A stretch of DNA of 64,000 bases, from positions 124,001 to 188,000 of the forward strand of contig CANRPJ010000001.1 in NCBI GenBank assembly GCA_947632485.1, given 5' to 3'. Position 1 is the first letter of the stretch; the number at the start of each line of letters is the position of its first letter. Below are positions 61,402 to 64,000 of the stretch, piece after piece. A program made the translations under genes and the position numbers. The notes under the pieces were generated by a model, which saw only the letters and a list, made by a program, of their open reading frames with translations, had not been told where the DNA came from and made no database searches. Source of the DNA: an uncultured Muribaculaceae bacterium. GTDB lineage: Bacteria; Bacteroidota; Bacteroidia; Bacteroidales; Muribaculaceae.

Positions 61402-61461
61402 GATAAATCCCGATAAATCAAGCTTATTCCCGATAAATCCCGTTTAATCTCGCTTAATCCC
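61402..61461 (+). repeat. Six tandem 10-bp repeats (right array)
   Basis: Units GATAAATCCC, GATAAATCAA, GCTTATTCCC, GATAAATCCC, GTTTAATCTC, GCTTAATCCC, with the same period and consensus as 59075-59154. Confidence 0.85.
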
Positions 61462-61491
61462 CACTTTTTCTCAAAATTTCTTTTGAAATAT

Positions 61492-61522
61492 TTGGCGGTT
61501 TCTAAAAATTATTGTAATTTTG
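61492..61522 (+). promoter_or_regulatory. Promoter, TTG-20-TAATTTTG, without an adjacent gene start
   Basis: TTG at 61492-61494 and TAATTTTG at 61515-61522 with a 20-nt spacer. The next real gene starts 150 bp later behind its own -7 box, so this promoter makes either a long leader or a small RNA. Confidence 0.65.
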
Positions 61523-61659
61523 CTGTCGAAATCTTGCTGATGCGCACAGCAGATACCATTGTTTAACCAGTAACCACTTTATCATCTATGTTTTACAATA
61601 ACTCACTGCGCTCCGCGCGCAATAACAGAAAAAATTCTCGCTGTTCCGTAGAAAAGCGT

Positions 61660-61667
61660 TATCTTTG
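61660..61667 (+). promoter_or_regulatory. -7 element TATCTTTG for the Ntn hydrolase gene
   Basis: TATCTTTG ends 5 nt before the ATG at 61673. The -33 box is poor. It predicts a leaderless mRNA. Confidence 0.65.
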
Positions 61668-61672
61668 GCCTT

Positions 61673-62794
61673 ATGAAAAGACCGATCTCGCTTATCGCCG
61701 CCCTTCTGCTGGCAGTTCTTCCGGCTGCCGCATGCACATCTGCTATCATAGCGTCAAAGGCTGCGCGCCACGGCAGGCCACTACTCTGGAAAAACAGAGA
61801 CACAAGCATTATCGACAACAAGGTAGAATACATCTCGCCGGAAAAACCGGGAGAGATGGGGTATGTAGCCCTCTTCAATGCGAAAGATTCCAAGCTCGAA
61901 GAGTCTTGGATGGGAATGAACGAGGCAGGATTCGCGGTAATGAATACAGCCTCCTACAATCTCAAGGACGACAATCTGCCCGAAAGCGCAATGGACAAGG
62001 AAGGGTTCATAATGACCAAGGCGTTGCGCACATGCAAGACCGTAGACGACTTTGCCCGACTGCTCGACTCTCTGCCACGCCCCCTCCGCGTGGAAGCAAA
62101 TTTCGGGGTGATCGACGCTTCTGGCGATGGCGCCTTCTTCGAGGCAAACAACCATTCATATCAGAGGTTCAATCTTGCCGATGCCCCCGACGGAGTGATG
62201 ATACGCACCAACTTCAGCGAAGGAGGCCGACCTGGAGAAGGACTTGGACAGGCTCGCTTCTCCGATGCAGAGTATCTGATACGCCCCCATGCAGGAGACA
62301 TTACTCCGGAGTTCCTGACCGAAGAGGTGAGCCGCAGTTTCTACCACGCTCCTTCGGGCAAGGATCTGGCAAAAGGCTCGGCCCGGTGGATCACAGATGC
62401 GGGAGAGTATATCCCTCGCTACAAGTCGACTGCCACAATCGTGATAGAAGGGATTGTGCCCGGATCAGGGAAGGACCCTGTCGACGACTATATAATGTGG
62501 ACCGGCCTCGGTTATCCCCCTTGTGCTGAGATTTTTCCAGTATGGTGCCGTCCGGAAGGAGTGCCCGCCGTGCTCCAGGGAGCTGGACCTGATGGTCATT
62601 CCCCTCAGGGCGACCGCGTTAAAGCGCGTCGCGATGAGGTGTTCTGCGGAAAGAAGGTGAAAGGTATTCCCCAGATCGATATGCAGAAGCTCGTGAATGC
62701 CGGCAACTCCGGCTGGATTCAGCGTCTGGTGCCCGAAAACCTCGCCACCTATGAGCGTGTGAGGCGTTTGCGCGAAGGTCTCGATGAGGATTGA
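61673..62794 (+). CDS. Exported Ntn hydrolase of the choloylglycine/linear amide type
   Basis: A 373-aa protein with a signal peptide (MKRPISLIAALLLAVLPAAA) followed directly by Cys21 (CTSAIIASKAARHGRPLLWK). In this family an N-terminal Cys freed by processing is the nucleophile, and Arg in WKNRDTS matches the usual NRDW/NRD motif. Further blocks are GMNEAGFAVMNTASYNL and FGVIDASGDGAFFEANNH. Substrates may be conjugated bile acids, penicillin-like amides or acyl amides; the type cannot be fixed here. It overlaps the next gene by 11 bp. Confidence 0.82.
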   Translation: MKRPISLIAALLLAVLPAAACTSAIIASKAARHGRPLLWKNRDTSIIDNKVEYISPEKPGEMGYVALFNAKDSKLEESWMGMNEAGFAVMNTASYNLKDDNLPESAMDKEGFIMTKALRTCKTVDDFARLLDSLPRPLRVEANFGVIDASGDGAFFEANNHSYQRFNLADAPDGVMIRTNFSEGGRPGEGLGQARFSDAEYLIRPHAGDITPEFLTEEVSRSFYHAPSGKDLAKGSARWITDAGEYIPRYKSTATIVIEGIVPGSGKDPVDDYIMWTGLGYPPCAEIFPVWCRPEGVPAVLQGAGPDGHSPQGDRVKARRDEVFCGKKVKGIPQIDMQKLVNAGNSGWIQRLVPENLATYERVRRLREGLDED

Positions 62795-63305
62795 GACGAC
62801 CAAATTCCGTATGCCTCAGGGGCGCATGGTGTTGCGCCTTGTCGGTGCTCATGGCAGTCCCTGGATCATAGGTCTTGCCTCGCTCCTTCTGGCGGCGGCA
62901 ATCGCTTCAGCCGCCAACTGGATGTTTGCAGTAGCCGGACTGATGCTGGTGCTGGTCGTGGCTCCGGGAATCATGGGTGTGCTTTATTTCGCCTATGCCT
63001 TGAAGCCAGCCACAGCCCTCAATGTGCTTCCTCACCAACTTCTTTTTACCGATTCCGAGGTTACGGTAATAATCGATCCGATGAAGCCTCTGGAAGGCCA
63101 GGAATCAGAAGAGCCGAAAAGGGTAGTATTCTCGCTCTCTGAGATAAAAGAAACCGCCGCTTATCGCGACGGCCTCTCGATCTCATTGGGTCCCAAGGGC
63201 TTCCTTTGGGTGCCTTATTACTCTCTGGAAGGAGCCGGTGCTCTCCGCGAGCTGACAGAAGGGTTGCGTCAGCTGCAGGCGAGTCCGAGCGTGGAGCGGA
63301 GTTGA
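62784..63305 (+). CDS. Small membrane protein of unknown function
   Basis: A 173-aa protein with a basic N-terminus, two membrane segments (IIGLASLLLAAAIASAANW and AVAGLMLVLVVAPGIMGVLY, residues about 28-70) and a soluble C-terminal half that alternates like a beta sandwich (QLLFTDSEVTVIID, GLSISLGPKGFLWVPYYSL). The layout is YcxB- or bPH-like, but I do not recognise a family. It overlaps the Ntn gene by 11 bp and the convergent trpA by 37 bp. Confidence 0.65.
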   Translation: MRIETTKFRMPQGRMVLRLVGAHGSPWIIGLASLLLAAAIASAANWMFAVAGLMLVLVVAPGIMGVLYFAYALKPATALNVLPHQLLFTDSEVTVIIDPMKPLEGQESEEPKRVVFSLSEIKETAAYRDGLSISLGPKGFLWVPYYSLEGAGALRELTEGLRQLQASPSVERS

Positions 63306-64000
63306 GCTACCGCTGCTCCCGGTTCTTGCGGGTTGGCTGTGAGACATTTCACAAACAGAGAGCCGATAATGGCGCCTGCCGAGTTGTCGCAGGCCTGCCG
63401 GAAGGTGGTGGGATTTGAAATTCCAAAACCTATGAGGCGCGGGTGCACCAGATCCATGGCGTTTACGCGATGGAAATAGTCGAGCTGCTCTTCCGTGAAC
63501 ACCTTGCGCGTACCGGTTACCGACGCAGCCGAAACCATATAAATGAAACCGTCGCAATGCGAGTCGATTAGCTTGATTCGCTCAGGTTCCGTCTCAGGGG
63601 TGATGAGCATCACCATCGGTATTCCATAGCGGTCACACAGCGGTTTGAATGTGCGCAGATACTCATCGAAAGGCAGATCCGGCACTATCATGGCATCGAT
63701 ACCTACCTCGGCGCAACGCTTGAAAAGAGCCTCCAGGCCATAGTGCAGAAACGGATTGATATATCCCATCAACACGAAAGGCATCTCCGGCACTTTCTCT
63801 CTCGCTGCCTCGATCTGGTCGAGGAGCTTGCTCAGGGTCATTCCGTTGCGCAGAGCTGAGGCAGAACTCTCCTGAATTGTAGGTCCGTCGGCTATCGGGT
63901 CGGAAAATGGCACTCCGATCTCGACCATATCGGCTCCTCCTTCGTAGAGGGCACCTGTAATATCGGCAACCGAAAGATTTTCCGGATAGCCCGCTGTAAA
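63269..64000 (-). CDS. trpA: Tryptophan synthase alpha subunit (partial, 5' end outside window)
   Basis: It cleaves indole-3-glycerol phosphate and channels indole to TrpB. The frame is open to the window edge, beginning FTAGYPENLSVADITGALYE; about 243 residues are visible. Catalytic Glu is in ADMVEIGVPFSDPIADGPTI, catalytic Asp in IVPDLPFDEY, then YMVSAASVTGTRKVF and LIGFGISNPTTFRQACDNSA with GAIIGSLFVK. About 15-20 N-terminal residues lie past position 64000. Other trp genes are presumably beyond the window. Confidence 0.95.
   Translation of the reverse strand, partial: FTAGYPENLSVADITGALYEGGADMVEIGVPFSDPIADGPTIQESSASALRNGMTLSKLLDQIEAAREKVPEMPFVLMGYINPFLHYGLEALFKRCAEVGIDAMIVPDLPFDEYLRTFKPLCDRYGIPMVMLITPETEPERIKLIDSHCDGFIYMVSAASVTGTRKVFTEEQLDYFHRVNAMDLVHPRLIGFGISNPTTFRQACDNSAGAIIGSLFVKCLTANPQEPGAAVAQLRSTLGLACS

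Noticed and set aside
61588..62529. A 313-codon plus-strand frame overlapping the Ntn hydrolase gene
   Set aside because: It is in another frame of a well-supported gene, has a composition rich in Arg/Ser/Cys typical of shadow frames, and shows no domain.

Overview
The window is chromosomal DNA from a Bacteroidota bacterium, order Bacteroidales. Muribaculaceae is my best guess at family level, but that is inference. The support is the Bacteroidota promoter pattern (TTG, about 19-20 nt, then TAnnTTTG) in front of many genes, lineage-typical proteins (DUF4835/PorD-like, DUF5606, DUF4290, a TonB receptor with a carboxypeptidase-like N-terminal domain, serine palmitoyltransferase, a MurA with Asp at the usual Cys site) and the gene order nusB-yajC-ybbR-coaE. 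Most of the window is dense core genome, with genes often overlapping by 1-20 bp.

Layout. 0-3 kb (minus): a degenerate FAH-fold protein and a TonB-dependent receptor. 3-8.8 kb (plus): YczE-like and Yip1-like membrane proteins, smpB, purF and a U32 peptidase-family protein. 8.8-10 kb: the rpsF-rpsR-rplI operon. 10-16.7 kb: dnaN, a DnaQ-like exonuclease, coaBC, a PorD-like gene, recN, rlmB. 16.7-21.4 kb: an unusually long nusB, yajC, ybbR, coaE, DUF5606, engB. 21.3-23.8 kb (minus): a sugar aminotransferase and UDP-glucose dehydrogenase. 23.9-27 kb: rpiB, folB, two tandem tRNA-Arg(ACG), tpiA, a SPOR protein, folE. 27-31 kb (minus): serA, serC, rarA and a HAD phosphatase. 31-38.6 kb (plus): a COG2509 flavoprotein, tsaB, an inserted AAA-ATPase/DUF4143 gene, DUF4290, murA, rimM, a small acidic protein, an OmpA-like protein. 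38.6-43.4 kb (minus): nspC, a UvrD/PcrA helicase, an orphan HsdR-N nuclease-fold protein and an S1/P1 nuclease, all overlapping or nearly so. 43.5-45 kb: lipA-lipB. 45-45.65 kb: a non-coding stretch packed with hairpins. 45.65-47.2 kb (minus): MlaF/MlaE-type lipid transport. 47.4-48.8 kb: a small-protein/GNAT pair (toxin-antitoxin-like) and pgeF. 48.8-52.1 kb (minus): a CobW GTPase with a His-rich loop, a DMT transporter, a DAACS symporter. 52.3-54.7 kb: an AraC regulator facing an aldo/keto reductase and a flavodoxin. 54.9-56.8 kb (minus): dnaK. 57.1-59.1 kb: serine palmitoyltransferase and a glycosyltransferase. 59.1-61.5 kb: a repeat-flanked cassette of DUF2975 membrane protein, HTH regulator and S41 protease. 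61.7-64 kb: an Ntn hydrolase, a small membrane protein and the 3' part of trpA.

The accessory signals most worth following are: (1) the AAA/DUF4143 gene, apparently inserted at the 3' end of tsaB, with a 17-bp direct repeat at its borders and three 33-bp-spaced repeats before its promoter; (2) the 56-aa/GNAT pair; (3) the DUF2975-HTH-S41 cassette with twin operator-like repeats around its promoter, lying between two copies of a hairpin repeat and of decamer arrays; (4) a dispersed family of about 90-bp palindromic repeats (three copies); (5) a NusB with an internal duplication. No CRISPR array, rRNA, transposase, prophage or replication origin was recognised.
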